In this document: one piece after another, positions 17,036-25,118 of the stretch
How positions within the stretch are numbered: position 1 is the first letter of the stretch
Layout of the letters: the number at the start of each line of letters is the position of its first letter
Source of the DNA: Streptomyces sp. NBC_01497
GTDB taxonomy: Bacteria; Actinomycetota; Actinomycetes; Streptomycetales; Streptomycetaceae
Direction of reading: 5' to 3'
Length of the DNA stretch: 64,000 bases
NCBI RefSeq assembly: GCF_036250695.1
Contig: NZ_CP109427.1
Span: 1,054,001 to 1,118,000, forward strand
Notes under the pieces: generated by a model
Database searches by the model: none
What the model saw: only the letters and a program-made list of their open reading frames with translations
Told to the model about the DNA's origin: nothing
Program-made: the position numbers and the translations under genes

Positions 17036-17905
17036 GTGGATCTGACTGTCCTGTACCGGGGCCCGCTCGCCTCGTGCGACTACGACTGCCCGTACTGCCC
17101 GTTCGCCAAGCGCCGCGACAGCCCGGTGCAGTTGCGCGCGGACCGGGCCGCGCTGGACCGCTTCGCCGGCTGGGCGGCGACGGCCACGGACGACCGGCTC
17201 TCCCTGCTGTTCACTCCCTGGGGCGAGGGCCTCGTACGGTCCTGGTACCGGCGCACCCTGACCGAGTTGTCCCATCTGCCGCATGTGGCGCGGGTTGCGA
17301 TCCAGACCAACCTGAGCTGCCGTACGGACTGGACTGCGGACGCCGATCCGTCGACCCTCGCGCTGTGGTGCACGTACCATCCGGGCCAGACGCCCTACGA
17401 CCGCTTCCTCGCCAAGTGCGCGGACCTGGCGGCGCGCGGGGTCAGGTTCAGCGTCGGGATCGTCGGCCTGCCCGAGCACCTGCCGCATGCGAGGAGGCTC
17501 CGCGCCGACCTGCCGCCGCACGTCTACCTGTGGGTCAACGCCGCGGAGGGGCATGTGTACAGCGACGAGGAGGCCGCCCGCTGGACGGGCCTCGACGCCC
17601 TCTTCCCGTACAGCAGGACCCCGCACCGCTCCGCCGGCCTGCCCTGCCGGACCGGTGAGTCGGTGATCTCGGTGGACGGCGGGGGCACGGTGCGCCGCTG
17701 TCACTTCGTCCCCGCGGAGCTGGGCAACCTGTACGACGGCTCCTACCGGCGGGCGCTCGGACCGCGCGCGTGCCCGCTCGGGGTCTGCGACTGCCACATC
17801 GGCTATGTGCACCTGGAGACCCTGCCGCTGTACGACGTTTTCGCGGGAGGTGTGCTGGAACGGATCCCGGCGCGGCCCCCGGCTCCCGCCCTGCCCGGCC
17901 CCTGA
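17036..17905 (+). CDS. STM4011-family radical SAM protein
   Basis: A 289-residue second radical SAM enzyme of the operon, starting at GTG 17036, 6 nt after STM4012. The cluster motif is SCDYDCPYCPF (Cys14, Cys18, Cys21). More cysteines are grouped near the C-terminus: LPCRTG, RRCHF and RACPLGVCDCHIGY. That spacing suggests auxiliary iron-sulfur clusters of the SPASM/twitch kind, common in enzymes modifying peptides or proteins. It is shorter than typical SPASM proteins. A stable hairpin 13 nt after the stop closes the operon. The substrate is unknown. Confidence 0.85.
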   Translation: MDLTVLYRGPLASCDYDCPYCPFAKRRDSPVQLRADRAALDRFAGWAATATDDRLSLLFTPWGEGLVRSWYRRTLTELSHLPHVARVAIQTNLSCRTDWTADADPSTLALWCTYHPGQTPYDRFLAKCADLAARGVRFSVGIVGLPEHLPHARRLRADLPPHVYLWVNAAEGHVYSDEEAARWTGLDALFPYSRTPHRSAGLPCRTGESVISVDGGGTVRRCHFVPAELGNLYDGSYRRALGPRACPLGVCDCHIGYVHLETLPLYDVFAGGVLERIPARPPAPALPGP

Positions 17906-17917
17906 GCCTGCCCGCCG

Positions 17918-17946
17918 CCGGGGTACGCGGCGCCCGCGCACCCCGG
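17918..17946 (+). terminator. Terminator of the STM4015-4011 operon
   Basis: CCGGGGT-A-CGCGG (17918-17930) pairs with CCGCG-C-ACCCCGG (17934-17946) around a CGC loop, with one mismatch. It starts 13 nt beyond the STM4011 stop. Confidence 0.65.
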
Positions 17947-18191
17947 GCTGCCGGGTGCGCGGCTGCCGGCCGGTCTCGGTGTGCGGTGTGACACGGCGTA
18001 CACGCCTAGGCGCGAAAAGCCCGGACACGGGCGTGAAGCTCCTGCTCAGGGCTCTGGGATCACCCGCGGGGGGCCGGGGCGCGGCCGGGTCGACGTTCCT
18101 GTGACCGACAGCTTGTGGGGGGCATCGATGCCCTAGGGTCGGAGAAAAACGCACCGGCGTCCGTCCCGGTGCCGACGACGGAGGAGCCCCC

Positions 18192-19061
18192 GTGACACAG
18201 GAGTCGCAGCACGTCCCTTCGGCCGGGAGCGAGGCCGGGACCGGGATCGCGGCAGGAGCCGGAACCGGCGCCCGGTCCGCGCCCGAACCCGAGCTGACCG
18301 GGGTACGCAATTTCCGCGACGTGGGCGGCCTGCCGGCCGGCGACGGGTCCGTGGTGAGGCAGGGCGTGCTGTTCCGCAGTGGTCATCTGGCGGGCGCCAC
18401 GGCCCAGGACGCGGTGTTCCTGTCGTCGCTCGGCCTGCACACCGTCTTCGACTTCCGCAACGCCGCGGACCTCAAGCTGGACGGCCCCGACATCGAGCTG
18501 CCGGGGGTACGCAACGTGAACATCCCCCTCAACGACCCGGCTGACGGCGCCGAGTTCTGGAAACTCGTCCGCCACGGCGACCTGGACCAGCTGCGCGCGA
18601 TCCTCGCGGACGGCAAGGCCGCCGGCCGGATGACGGAGTCCTACCGCCGGACCGTGACGGAGCGGACCGCCGAGCACAGCCGGGTCGTGCATGCCGTCGC
18701 GGACGACAGCGTGCCCGTCCTGCTGCACTGCGCCGCGGGCAAGGACCGGGCCGGCGTCACGATGGCGGTCATCCTGCTGGCACTCGGCGCGGGCTACGAC
18801 GCGATCGAGGAGGACTACCTCAAGTCCAACGCCGCGCACCGGCGTTACCGGGTGAAGCGTGGCGAGGGAGCGGGCGCCGACCGCTCCGAGGCGGTCATGG
18901 AGCTGCTCAGCCCGCTGTTCGACGCACGCGCCGAGTACCTGCGGGCGGCTTTCGAGACGATGGTGGACACCTGGGGCGACACCGAGCGGTACCTGACCGA
19001 GGGCCTCGGCATCGCGCCGGGGACGCGGGAGCTGCTGCGCGCCCGGCTACTGACCGCGTGA
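18192..19061 (+). CDS. Tyrosine-protein phosphatase (Y_phosphatase3 type)
   Basis: A 289-residue cytosolic phosphatase. GVRNFRDVGGLP at the start of the domain (about 37-48) and LLHCAAGKDRAGVTMAVIL with the catalytic P-loop CxxxxxR (Cys180, Arg186) are the signature of PF13350 phosphatases, the group of mycobacterial PtpB and lipid/tyrosine phosphatases. The first 30 residues are Gly/Ala-rich and probably flexible. GTG 18192 follows GGAGG. Its last 15 bases overlap the 3' end of the convergent DUF6126 gene. The physiological substrate is unknown; a phosphoinositide or phosphotyrosine is possible. Confidence 0.88.
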   Translation: MTQESQHVPSAGSEAGTGIAAGAGTGARSAPEPELTGVRNFRDVGGLPAGDGSVVRQGVLFRSGHLAGATAQDAVFLSSLGLHTVFDFRNAADLKLDGPDIELPGVRNVNIPLNDPADGAEFWKLVRHGDLDQLRAILADGKAAGRMTESYRRTVTERTAEHSRVVHAVADDSVPVLLHCAAGKDRAGVTMAVILLALGAGYDAIEEDYLKSNAAHRRYRVKRGEGAGADRSEAVMELLSPLFDARAEYLRAAFETMVDTWGDTERYLTEGLGIAPGTRELLRARLLTA

Positions 19062-19202
19062 GCCGACCTTGAAGAGCAGGTAGAGGAAGCCCGCGACGGC
19101 GTGGCCCGCGATCAGGTAGGCGAAGAGTCTGATCGCGAGGCCGCGCGGCAGGATCCCCTCCTTGTGGTTGGGCTTCTGGCTGTCCAGCGGATCGTGCGAC
19201 AT
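19047..19202 (-). CDS. DUF6126-like small membrane protein
   Basis: A 51-residue protein, MSHDPLDSQKPNHKEGI..., with one hydrophobic segment (LAIRLFAYLIAGHAVAGFLYLLF) and a basic end, so probably a single-span membrane protein. ATG 19202 sits in the gap after the XRE-cupin regulator gene, 32 nt beyond its stop, on the same strand. Small proteins of this type are recurrent neighbours of XRE-cupin regulators in streptomycetes (from memory), implying a functional link. No catalytic feature can be expected at this size. Confidence 0.72.
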   Translation of the reverse strand: MSHDPLDSQKPNHKEGILPRGLAIRLFAYLIAGHAVAGFLYLLFKVGSRGQ

Positions 19203-19234
19203 GATGACCGCCTCTCGAACGGTGGTGGGTCTGC

Positions 19235-19867
19235 TCAGCGCGGGTGGATGCCGGAGCCGTCGAGACACAGCTCGCCGGCGGGGCTCTGCAGCAGGGTGTG
19301 GACGAACAGCAGCTCGGTCCCCGCGGGCTCGGCGGCGGCGATCCGGTGCGGAACGAGCGAGTCGAAGTGGGCGCTGTCACCGGGCTGAAGGACGTGCACG
19401 CCGTCACCGAGCGCGAGCCGCAGGCTTCCCTCCAGCACGTAGAGCCACTCCTCGCCGGGGTGGACGCGGACGAGGTTGCCCTGCGCGCCGTGCTCGACGG
19501 TCACGCGCAGTGGCTGCATGGCCCGGCCGGGGTTGCCGGCCTGGCGGTACACCCAGCCGTCGGCCTCGACCGGCTCGGCGCGTGCTCCCCTGACGATCGG
19601 GTCACGCTCCGGCGGCATCTCGCCCAGGAGGTCGGAGACCGTCGTACCGTAGATACGGGCGAGAGCCAGCAGCATGGGCAGCGAGGGCTGCCGGTGCCCC
19701 GTCTCCAGCCGGGAGAGGTGGGCCGCGGAGAGGCCGGCGCGTACGGCGGCGGCCTCCAGGGTGAGGCGTCGCCTGCGGCGCAGTTCGCGCAGGCGCGGTG
19801 CGACGTCGGGCAGCGGCTCGTCGGGCGGCGGCCCGGCCGCCGCGGCGGAGGCTCCGGGGGTGCTCAT
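19235..19867 (-). CDS. XRE-family regulator with C-terminal cupin
   Basis: A 210-residue protein. The XRE helix-turn-helix occupies about 25-80 (LRELRRRRRLTLEAAAVRAG, LSAAHLSRLETGHRQPSLPML). The cupin domain spans about 115-200 (HPGEEWLYVLEGSLRLALGDGVHVLQPGDSAHFD, VPHRIAA). Such proteins sense a small ligand through the cupin barrel and act on nearby genes. A strong inverted repeat lies 24-52 bp upstream of the ATG, consistent with autoregulation. The gene is followed by the DUF6126 gene; the aminotransferase hpnO ends upstream on the same strand. The ligand is unknown. Confidence 0.88.
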   Translation of the reverse strand: MSTPGASAAAAGPPPDEPLPDVAPRLRELRRRRRLTLEAAAVRAGLSAAHLSRLETGHRQPSLPMLLALARIYGTTVSDLLGEMPPERDPIVRGARAEPVEADGWVYRQAGNPGRAMQPLRVTVEHGAQGNLVRVHPGEEWLYVLEGSLRLALGDGVHVLQPGDSAHFDSLVPHRIAAAEPAGTELLFVHTLLQSPAGELCLDGSGIHPR

Positions 19868-19890
19868 GTCTCTATTGGGCCAAAAACTTT

Positions 19891-19919
19891 CCTCCGAGGC
19901 AAATTACTTGCCCCGGAGG
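19891..19919. promoter_or_regulatory. Inverted-repeat operator upstream of XRE-cupin gene
   Basis: CCTCCGAGGCAA (19891-19902) and TTGCCCCGGAGG (19908-19919) pair at 11 of 12 positions over a 5-nt A/T-rich spacer. Flanking ACTTT and AAAGT extend the symmetry. The position just upstream of the regulator start, and the unusually low local GC, fit an operator overlapping its promoter. Confidence 0.6.
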
Positions 19920-19964
19920 TAAAAGTCCTGGTCGGAGCGGACCCCGCAGCGCGCGAGACCGTGT

Positions 19965-21410
19965 TCAGCGGTTGGCGACGGCCTGCTTCACGAGCGTCTT
20001 GCCGAAGTCCCACATCAGACCGCCGCCACCGTGCGCGTCGTCCATGACGGCGGTGAAGGCGTCCACGAAGCGGTCGACCTCGCGCTCGCCGATGGTCAGC
20101 GGTGGGATCAGCTTGATCACTTCGAGGAAGTCGCCGGAGACCTGGGTCAGGATCCGGTGCTTCTGGAGCAGTGGCACGACGACCATCTGGGCGAACAGGC
20201 CCTTGCGGGCGGCCTGGAGCATCGTCCAGCGGCTGCGCAGCTTGAGCGAGTTCGGCCGGCCGAACTCGATGCCGATCATCAGGCCCCGGCCCCGGACGTC
20301 GTGCAGCAGCTCGTAGCGGGGAATGAGGTCGCTCAGCCGCTGCTTCAGCAGGTCGCCCGTGCGGCGCGCGTTCTCCACGACCTTGTCGTTCTCCATCACG
20401 GAGAGCACCGCCAGGCCGGCCGCCATGGCCTGCGCGTTCGCCCCGAAGCTCGCGGAGTGCACCAGCACCCGGTCCATCGAGGAGTAGACCTTCTTGAAGA
20501 TCCAGTCCTTGCCGAGGGTCGCGCTGACCGGCACGTATCCGCCGGACAGGGCCTTCGCCACACAGACGAGGTCCGGCTCGACGCCCTCCTCGTGCTGGTA
20601 GGCGTAGAACGCTCCCGTCCTGCCCATCCCGGTCTGCACCTCGTCGGCGATGAGCAGCGCCTTGTGCTTGTGCAGCAGGTCCTGGGCGGCGCGCAGGAAG
20701 CCGGGCGGGGTCTCGTGCACGCCCTTGCCCTGGATGGGCTCCACGACGAAGCCGGCGACATCGCCCTTCTTGAGTTCCCTCTCCAGCGCGGCCAGGTCGC
20801 CGAGCGGGATCGCGGTGTCGGGCAGCAGCGGGGCGAAGCCGTCCCGGAAGCTGTCCTCGCCGTTGACCGAGAGGGACCCGGTGGTCAGGCCGTGGAAGGC
20901 GTGCGACGCGTACAGGATCCGCGTCCTGCCGGTCGCGTACCGCGCGAACTTCAGTGCGGTCTCCACGGCTTCGGTGCCGCTGTTGCCGAAGAACACCCGG
21001 TCAAGATGCGGGCTGTGGCTCAGCAGCCGCTCGGCGAGCAGCCCCGGCAGGGGCTGGCAGTCGAAACGGGTGAGGTCGGCGAGGGAGGCGTCCAGCACGT
21101 CGTGCAGCGCCTTGCGTACGACGGGGTTGTGGCGGCCGATGCCCATCACGCCGAAGCCGGCGAGCATGTCCAGGTAGTCGTTGCCGTCCGCGTCCCAGAA
21201 GTAGGCGCCCTCGGCCCGCTCGTAGAACTTGTCGAAGCCGATGGTGTGCAGCATGCGGGGAAGCTGCGGGTTCACGTACTTCGCGTGCAGCTCGTACCGC
21301 TCGGCGCCGCGTTCGGCGAGGAGCCGGGCGAGGTCGAAGCCCTTGGGCTCCGCGAGTGCCTCGGGCTCGTTCAGCTCCGCGGGCCCTTTGGCTTCGGTGG
21401 GCTGGGTCAT
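19965..21410 (-). CDS. hpnO: Hopanoid aminotransferase HpnO-like (class III, PLP)
   Basis: A 481-residue class III PLP aminotransferase. Visible motifs are [18 protein letters not shown] (phosphate cup), [27 protein letters not shown] (Asp for the pyridine nitrogen) and the Schiff-base Lys at about 286 in [15 protein letters not shown]. Position as last gene of the hopanoid operon points to HpnO, which converts ribosylhopane-derived aldehyde to aminobacteriohopanetriol. The ATG at 21410 overlaps the dxs stop as ATGA and has AAGGAG upstream. A role in another amination (ornithine or acetylornithine type) is possible from sequence alone, but context argues against it. Confidence 0.85.
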   Translation of the reverse strand: MTQPTEAKGPAELNEPEALAEPKGFDLARLLAERGAERYELHAKYVNPQLPRMLHTIGFDKFYERAEGAYFWDADGNDYLDMLAGFGVMGIGRHNPVVRKALHDVLDASLADLTRFDCQPLPGLLAERLLSHSPHLDRVFFGNSGTEAVETALKFARYATGRTRILYASHAFHGLTTGSLSVNGEDSFRDGFAPLLPDTAIPLGDLAALERELKKGDVAGFVVEPIQGKGVHETPPGFLRAAQDLLHKHKALLIADEVQTGMGRTGAFYAYQHEEGVEPDLVCVAKALSGGYVPVSATLGKDWIFKKVYSSMDRVLVHSASFGANAQAMAAGLAVLSVMENDKVVENARRTGDLLKQRLSDLIPRYELLHDVRGRGLMIGIEFGRPNSLKLRSRWTMLQAARKGLFAQMVVVPLLQKHRILTQVSGDFLEVIKLIPPLTIGEREVDRFVDAFTAVMDDAHGGGGLMWDFGKTLVKQAVANR

Positions 21411-23284
21411 TCCGCATTCTCCTTGTGTGCCAGCGCGGCACTGATACGTCCTGCGATCTCGACCGGGGTCAGGCCGAGGTCGGCGAGCAGCTCGTCGCGC
21501 TTGGCGTGCGCGAGGAACCGCTCCGGGATGCCGAAGGTCCGTACCGGCACGTCGCACCCGGCGTCGCGCAGCGTCTGCGCCACCGCCCAGCCGACGCCGC
21601 CGGTGCGGCTGTTGTCCTCCACCACGGCGACGAGCCGGTGCTCCCGCGCCAGCGGTACGAGCCGCTCGTCGAGGGGCTTGACCCAGCGCGGGTCGACGAC
21701 GGTGCAGCCGACGCCGCGGGCCTGGAGCAGCTCCGCGGTGCCCAGGCACACGGGCGCGAGGGCGCCGGCCGAGACCACCAGCACGTCGGCGTCCCCGCCG
21801 CGGTGCAGGACGTCCATGGCGCCGACGCGGCCCACGGCCGGTACGGGCTCGCCCACCGCCTCCTTGGGGAAGCGCACCACGGTGGGCGCGTCATCGACGG
21901 CGACGGCCTCCCGCAGCTGGGCACGGAGCTGATCGGTGTCGCGCGGCGCGGCGATGCGCAGGCCGGGCACCAGCTGGAGCATCGACATGTCCCACATGCC
22001 GTTGTGCGAGGGACCGTCGCTGCCGGTCACACCGGCCCGGTCGAGGACGAAGGTCACACCGCACCGGTGCAGCGCCACGTCCATCAGCACCTGGTCGAGG
22101 GCGCGGTTGAGGAAGGTCGCGTACACGGCGACGACCGGGTGCAGCCCGCCGGTGGCCAGCCCCGCGGCGGAGGTCGCCGCGTGCTGCTCGGCGATGCCGA
22201 CGTCCCAGACGCGGTCGGGGAAGCGCTCGGCGAACTTCGTGAGTCCCACCGGGTGCAGCATGGCCGCCGTGATCGCGACGACGTCGGGGCGCTCCGCGCC
22301 GATGGCGGCGATCTCGTCGGCGAACACCGAGGTCCAGCCCGGAAGGGCCGGGGAGAGCGGCTCACAGGTGAACGGGTCCATCGCGCCGACGGTGTGGAAG
22401 TGGTCCGCCTCGTCCTGGAGGGCGGGCGGGTAGCCACGGCCCTTCTCGGTGAGGCAGTGCACCACGACGGGCCCGGAGAATCGCTTCGCCCGGTGCAGGG
22501 CCGCCTCCAGGGCGGCCTGGTCGTGCCCGTCGACGGGGCCCAGGTACTTGATGCCGAGGTCCTCGAACATGCCCTGCGGCTGGAAGGCGTCCTTGAAGCC
22601 CTTCTTGGCCCCGTGCAGCGACTCGTAGAGCGGCTTGCCGACGACGGGGGTGCTCCGCAGGACTTCCTTGCCCCAGGCGAGCGCCCGCTCGTAGCCGTCG
22701 GTGATGCGCAACGTCTCCAGGTGGATGGCGAGGCCGCCGATGGTGGGGCCGTAACTGCGCTCGTTGTCGTTGACGACGATGACGAGCGGCCGGTCCCTGG
22801 CGGCGGCGATGTTGTTCAGCGCCTCCCAGGCCGTGCCGCCGGTGAGCGCGCCGTCGCCGATGACGGCGACGACATGGCCGTCGCTTCCCCGTACCTCGCC
22901 GGCCTTGGCGAGTCCGTCGGCCCAGCCGAGCACGGTGGAGGCGTGCGAGTTCTCGATGACGTCGTGCTCGGACTCCGCGCGCGACGGATATCCGGACAGG
23001 CCGCCCTTGCCGCGCAGCTTGGAGAAGTCCTGCCGTCCGGTGAGGAGCTTGTGGACGTAGGCCTGATGGCCGGTGTCCCACAGGACGCGGTCGACGGGCG
23101 AGTCGAAGACCCGGTGCAGGGCGATGGTGAGCTCCACCACGCCGAGGTTGGGTCCGAGGTGGCCGCCGGTCCTGGCCACCGCCTGGATGAGGAACTCCCT
23201 GATGTCCTCGGCAAGTTCGTCGAGCTCACTCTCGCCCAACGCCTTGAGATCGCGTGGCCCCCGAATGTTCTCAAGGATCGACAC
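21407..23284 (-). CDS. dxs: 1-deoxy-D-xylulose-5-phosphate synthase
   Basis: A 625-residue thiamine-diphosphate enzyme joining pyruvate and glyceraldehyde-3-phosphate to DXP, the first step of the MEP pathway. The ThDP motif is [16 protein letters not shown], ending in NDN. Transketolase-like signatures are [22 protein letters not shown] and [18 protein letters not shown]. The C-terminal domain is complete. The GTG at 23284 follows GAGAGGGGG; a longer frame to 23344 exists without a better site. Being in the hopanoid operon, it probably boosts precursor supply; a second dxs elsewhere is usual in streptomycetes. A hairpin separates it from hpnH. Confidence 0.94.
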   Translation of the reverse strand: MSILENIRGPRDLKALGESELDELAEDIREFLIQAVARTGGHLGPNLGVVELTIALHRVFDSPVDRVLWDTGHQAYVHKLLTGRQDFSKLRGKGGLSGYPSRAESEHDVIENSHASTVLGWADGLAKAGEVRGSDGHVVAVIGDGALTGGTAWEALNNIAAARDRPLVIVVNDNERSYGPTIGGLAIHLETLRITDGYERALAWGKEVLRSTPVVGKPLYESLHGAKKGFKDAFQPQGMFEDLGIKYLGPVDGHDQAALEAALHRAKRFSGPVVVHCLTEKGRGYPPALQDEADHFHTVGAMDPFTCEPLSPALPGWTSVFADEIAAIGAERPDVVAITAAMLHPVGLTKFAERFPDRVWDVGIAEQHAATSAAGLATGGLHPVVAVYATFLNRALDQVLMDVALHRCGVTFVLDRAGVTGSDGPSHNGMWDMSMLQLVPGLRIAAPRDTDQLRAQLREAVAVDDAPTVVRFPKEAVGEPVPAVGRVGAMDVLHRGGDADVLVVSAGALAPVCLGTAELLQARGVGCTVVDPRWVKPLDERLVPLAREHRLVAVVEDNSRTGGVGWAVAQTLRDAGCDVPVRTFGIPERFLAHAKRDELLADLGLTPVEIAGRISAALAHKENAE

Positions 23285-23397
23285 GCTCGGCCCCCTCTCG
23301 GATCGTTCCACCGCCGCACGGGGGACAGACACCCGAAGCGGCACCCCTGTCCTTCATCGGCCGCGGGAGGCAGCTTGCTTCCCGCGCACGCTCCGCC

Positions 23398-23423
23398 GGG
23401 AGCCCCGCGCGTGCGGGGCTCCC
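23398..23423 (-). terminator. Hairpin between hpnH and dxs
   Basis: Perfect 11-bp arms GGGAGCCCCGC and GCGGGGCTCCC flank a 4-nt loop, 14 nt beyond the hpnH stop and 114 nt before the dxs GTG. It can end or attenuate transcription from the upstream hopanoid genes. An imperfect palindrome at 23362-23386 between it and dxs may belong to a separate dxs promoter. Confidence 0.65.
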
Positions 23424-23436
23424 GTGCGGGGTGGTT

Positions 23437-24456
23437 TCAGCGCGTGCCCGCGACCGTCTCGCGCGCGGCGCGGATGGTCTCCTTGAGGGAGCTCATGGTG
23501 GCGAGTACGGCGGTGGGCTCGTAGCCGCAGTGCGCCATGCAGTTGTCACAGCGCGCGTCCTTGCCCCGGCCGTACTTGTTCCAGTCGGTGTCCTCGATGA
23601 GCTGCCGGTACGTGGGCACGTACCCGTCGGCCATCAGGTAGCACGGCCGCTGCCAGCCGAACAGCGAGTAGTTGGGGATCGCCCAGGCGGTGCAGGGGAA
23701 GTCCGCCTTGCCCTCCAGGAAGTCCAGGAAGAGCGGCGAGTGGTTCAGCCGCCAGCGGCGCCTGTTGCCCCCGCCGAACGCCTTCTTGAACAGCTCACGA
23801 GTCTGCGTCACGCCCAGGAAGTGGTCCTGGTCGGGCGCCTTCTCGTAGGCGTACGCGGGCGAGATCATCATCTCGTCGACCTTGAGGTCGTCGTTGAGGT
23901 AGTTCAGGACCTCGATGATGTTCGACGGGGTGTCGGTGTTGAAGAAGGTGGAGTTCGTGGTGACCCGGAAGCCGCGCTGCTTGGCCTCCTTGATGGCGGC
24001 CACGGCCTCGTCGAACACACCTTCCTTCGCGACCGACTCGTCGTGCCGCTCGCGCATGCCGTCGATGTGGACGGTGAAGGCGAAGTACGGCGACGGCTTG
24101 AACTTGTCCAGCTTCTTGCGCAGCAGCATGGCGTTGGTGCAGAGGAAGACGTACTTCTTCTTCGCGACCAACTGCCGGACGATCTCGTCGATCTGGGGGT
24201 GCATCAACGGCTCACCGCCGGCGATCGAGACCATCGGCGCGCCCGACTCCAGCACGGCGCCGACGGCCTGAGCGACCGGCATGCGCTGCTTGAGCACGCC
24301 CGCGGGGTGCTGGATCTTGCCGCAGCCCTCACATTTCAGATTGCACGCGAACAAGGGCTCAAGTTCCACGATGAGCGGGAACTTCTCCCGCTTGCGGAGC
24401 TTCTGTTCGGCAAGGTACGTCCCGACCCTGATGGTCTGGCGGAGCGGCATAGCCAT
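23437..24456 (-). CDS. hpnH: Adenosyl-hopene transferase HpnH (radical SAM)
   Basis: A 339-residue radical SAM enzyme that adds the 5'-deoxyadenosyl group to hopene to give adenosylhopane, the first step of C35 hopanoid synthesis. The N-terminal cluster motif FACNLKCEGC holds Cys38, Cys42 and Cys45; VSIAGGEPLMHPQ is the SAM-binding GGEP motif; and the tail has C-terminal cysteines (ARCDNCMAHCGYEP). ATG 24456 was chosen because AGGAGGTGA lies 6 nt upstream. It lies 5 nt after the stop of hpnG, so it is the same transcript. Confidence 0.93.
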   Translation of the reverse strand: MAMPLRQTIRVGTYLAEQKLRKREKFPLIVELEPLFACNLKCEGCGKIQHPAGVLKQRMPVAQAVGAVLESGAPMVSIAGGEPLMHPQIDEIVRQLVAKKKYVFLCTNAMLLRKKLDKFKPSPYFAFTVHIDGMRERHDESVAKEGVFDEAVAAIKEAKQRGFRVTTNSTFFNTDTPSNIIEVLNYLNDDLKVDEMMISPAYAYEKAPDQDHFLGVTQTRELFKKAFGGGNRRRWRLNHSPLFLDFLEGKADFPCTAWAIPNYSLFGWQRPCYLMADGYVPTYRQLIEDTDWNKYGRGKDARCDNCMAHCGYEPTAVLATMSSLKETIRAARETVAGTR

Positions 24457-24461
24457 CTGGC

Positions 24462-25118
24462 TCACCTCCTGGGGAGCAGCAAAGAACGGTGCCATTCATA
24501 GAAAACCGGAAGGACGGCACGGAGTACCCGGAAGGCTGATATTCCTCCGCGTACCGTGCCGATCCGGACGAGCTCATGCTCAGGAGCGTCCACGACCACA
24601 CGTACGGCCGCAACCGGGCGGGGCCCGGCCTCCAGAGCGGTGCGGAGCGTCGTGGCGGACTCCATGTCCACCCCGACCGCTCCAGTGGTGCGCAGTTCGG
24701 CCCGTTCCTGGCCGCGTACCACATGGTCCGAACCGGTCAGTGGACCGGTGTGGACCGTGCGTCCGGGCAACGCCCGCGACAGCGCCTCGGAGAGCATCGC
24801 GGAACCCGTGCAGGGGGTGACCCCGAACGCGTCCCTGGTCTCTTCGGCGACGATCAGGTCTCCGGGACTCATGCCCGGGGTGAGACCGGCACAGAAGCCG
24901 GACGCGATGACCGCCGCGTCCCGGTGCCGGTCCTCGCCGAGCGCGTCCTTGACGGCGCGTTCGGCGTTGGCGGGGCCCATGCCCGTGCGCACCACGGTGA
25001 CGGGCCCGGCCGGCTCGCCGCGCCTGCCGCGCAGGGCGAACCGTTCGATGCCGAGCGCGCAGGCGATCAGCAGCGGGGGGTGCGGTCCGGCGGGCGGTCT
25101 CCCCGCGGTGTCGGTCAT
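24462..25118 (-). CDS. hpnG: HpnG-like adenosylhopane nucleosidase/phosphorylase
   Basis: A 218-residue protein of the nucleoside phosphorylase (PNP/UDP) fold: ALGIERFALRG at the start, VRTGMGPANAERAV, ASGFCAGLTPGMSPGDLIV (phosphate/ribose loop) and GAVGVDMESATT with the Met-Glu ribose-binding pair. In hopanoid clusters HpnG removes adenine from adenosylhopane to give ribosylhopane. The start ATG overlaps the shc stop (TGATG). Somewhat short for a nucleosidase, but normal for the hopanoid version as I recall it. Confidence 0.87.
   Translation of the reverse strand: MTDTAGRPPAGPHPPLLIACALGIERFALRGRRGEPAGPVTVVRTGMGPANAERAVKDALGEDRHRDAAVIASGFCAGLTPGMSPGDLIVAEETRDAFGVTPCTGSAMLSEALSRALPGRTVHTGPLTGSDHVVRGQERAELRTTGAVGVDMESATTLRTALEAGPRPVAAVRVVVDAPEHELVRIGTVRGGISAFRVLRAVLPVFYEWHRSLLLPRR

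Noticed and set aside
16343..18310. 655-codon minus-strand open frame
   Set aside because: Antisense to the STM4012/4011 genes and crossing their terminator; no recognisable domain.
21356..23524. 722-codon open frame on the plus strand across dxs
   Set aside because: Antisense to dxs and low-complexity, His/Val/Arg-rich; no family motif.
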